Of a stretch of 64,000 bases of DNA, positions 63,844-64,000 are shown one piece after another. Source of the stretch: an uncultured Lachnospiraceae bacterium (lineage in GTDB: Bacteria; Bacillota; Clostridia; Lachnospirales; Lachnospiraceae); NCBI GenBank assembly GCA_934330725.1, contig CAKRGM010000007.1:44483-108482 (forward strand), in the 5' to 3' direction. The position numbers were made by a program, and so were the translations under genes. Each line of letters opens with the position of its first letter. Position 1 is the stretch's first letter. The notes under the pieces were generated by a model. It was not told where the DNA came from and ran no database searches. It saw nothing but the letters and a program-made list of their open reading frames with translations.

Positions 63844-64000
63844 TCATAATATCCGAAGTAAGATATCATTTAACCCTAATATCATATCATCGAAATGAAT
63901 TTCTTTCAATAATAAACATCTGATAACAGCTTTGAAAGGTAAATTTATTTTACAGCCTGCCAATTTGGAAGATTCATATTTTTCACATTTCTTATAAATT
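63844..64000 (-). CDS. Possible C-terminal end of a gene cut by the right edge
   Basis: One minus-strand frame is open from the window edge for about 51 codons to a TGA at 63844, 40 nt before aroC. Visible peptide includes SSKLAGCKINLPFKAVIR and IHFDDMILGLNDILLRIL. No family recognised; in AT-rich DNA an open frame this long is suggestive only. The rest of the space to aroC shows nothing. Confidence 0.3.
   Translation of the reverse strand, partial: IYKKCEKYESSKLAGCKINLPFKAVIRCLLLKEIHFDDMILGLNDILLRIL

Overview
The window is an AT-rich, densely packed bacterial segment with every supported gene on the minus strand, so transcription runs from high to low coordinates. Gene content and order suggest a motile, Gram-positive anaerobe of the Clostridia, most likely a Lachnospiraceae member of the Roseburia / Agathobacter / Lachnospira type. 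The grounds are the fla/che order directly after codY, FliY in place of a plain FliN, a SigK-like factor, RNase J, IreB and YlbF. The genus is an inference; there is no 16S rRNA in the window.

Right part (about 64000-50900): a possible gene end at the edge, then aroC, tgt and yajC; a 390-nt region between yajC and thiW that may hold a structured RNA or repeat plus a strong terminator; thiW-thiM for thiazole salvage; two related zinc-ribbon membrane proteins, one with a 42-bp tandem repeat; and a probable operon metN-metI-LDH-family dehydrogenase-metQ-FAD-linked 2-hydroxyacid dehydrogenase-M20 amidohydrolase. That operon looks like import plus conversion of a hydroxy- or N-acyl amino acid.

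Middle (50900-29000): leuB-ilvD-ilvB (branched-chain amino acids) behind a good promoter with a 13/15 CodY box; serC-serA behind its own consensus promoter; a GlgB-like protein that has lost all three catalytic carboxylates and carries a long C-terminal coiled coil; an MscS channel; the conserved ireB-ruvX-DUF1292-rnj-ylbF-MltG-like-methyltransferase-U32 block; a SigK-like sigma factor; an M24 aminopeptidase; an unrecognised membrane-anchored protein; and comM-dprA.

Left part (27700-1): topA, codY, then the flagellar superoperon in the order flgB-flgC-fliE-fliF-fliG-fliH-fliI-fliJ-motE-like-fliK-flgD-TIGR02530 gene-flgE, a stem-loop and fresh promoter, flbD-motA-motB-fliL-fliM-fliY-cheY-fliO-fliP-fliQ-fliR-flhB, another promoter, then flhA-flhF-flhG, which is cut by the left edge. 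Together these encode the rod base, MS ring, switch, export apparatus, hook, stator and flagellar number/placement control. No flagellin, filament cap, fliA, cheA or receptors are in the window.

The most unusual item is the GlgB-like pseudoenzyme at 41082-43514. Next are the hydroxyacid/MetNIQ operon, the yajC-thiW region, the frame problem at the start of dprA, and the hairpin over the sigK start.
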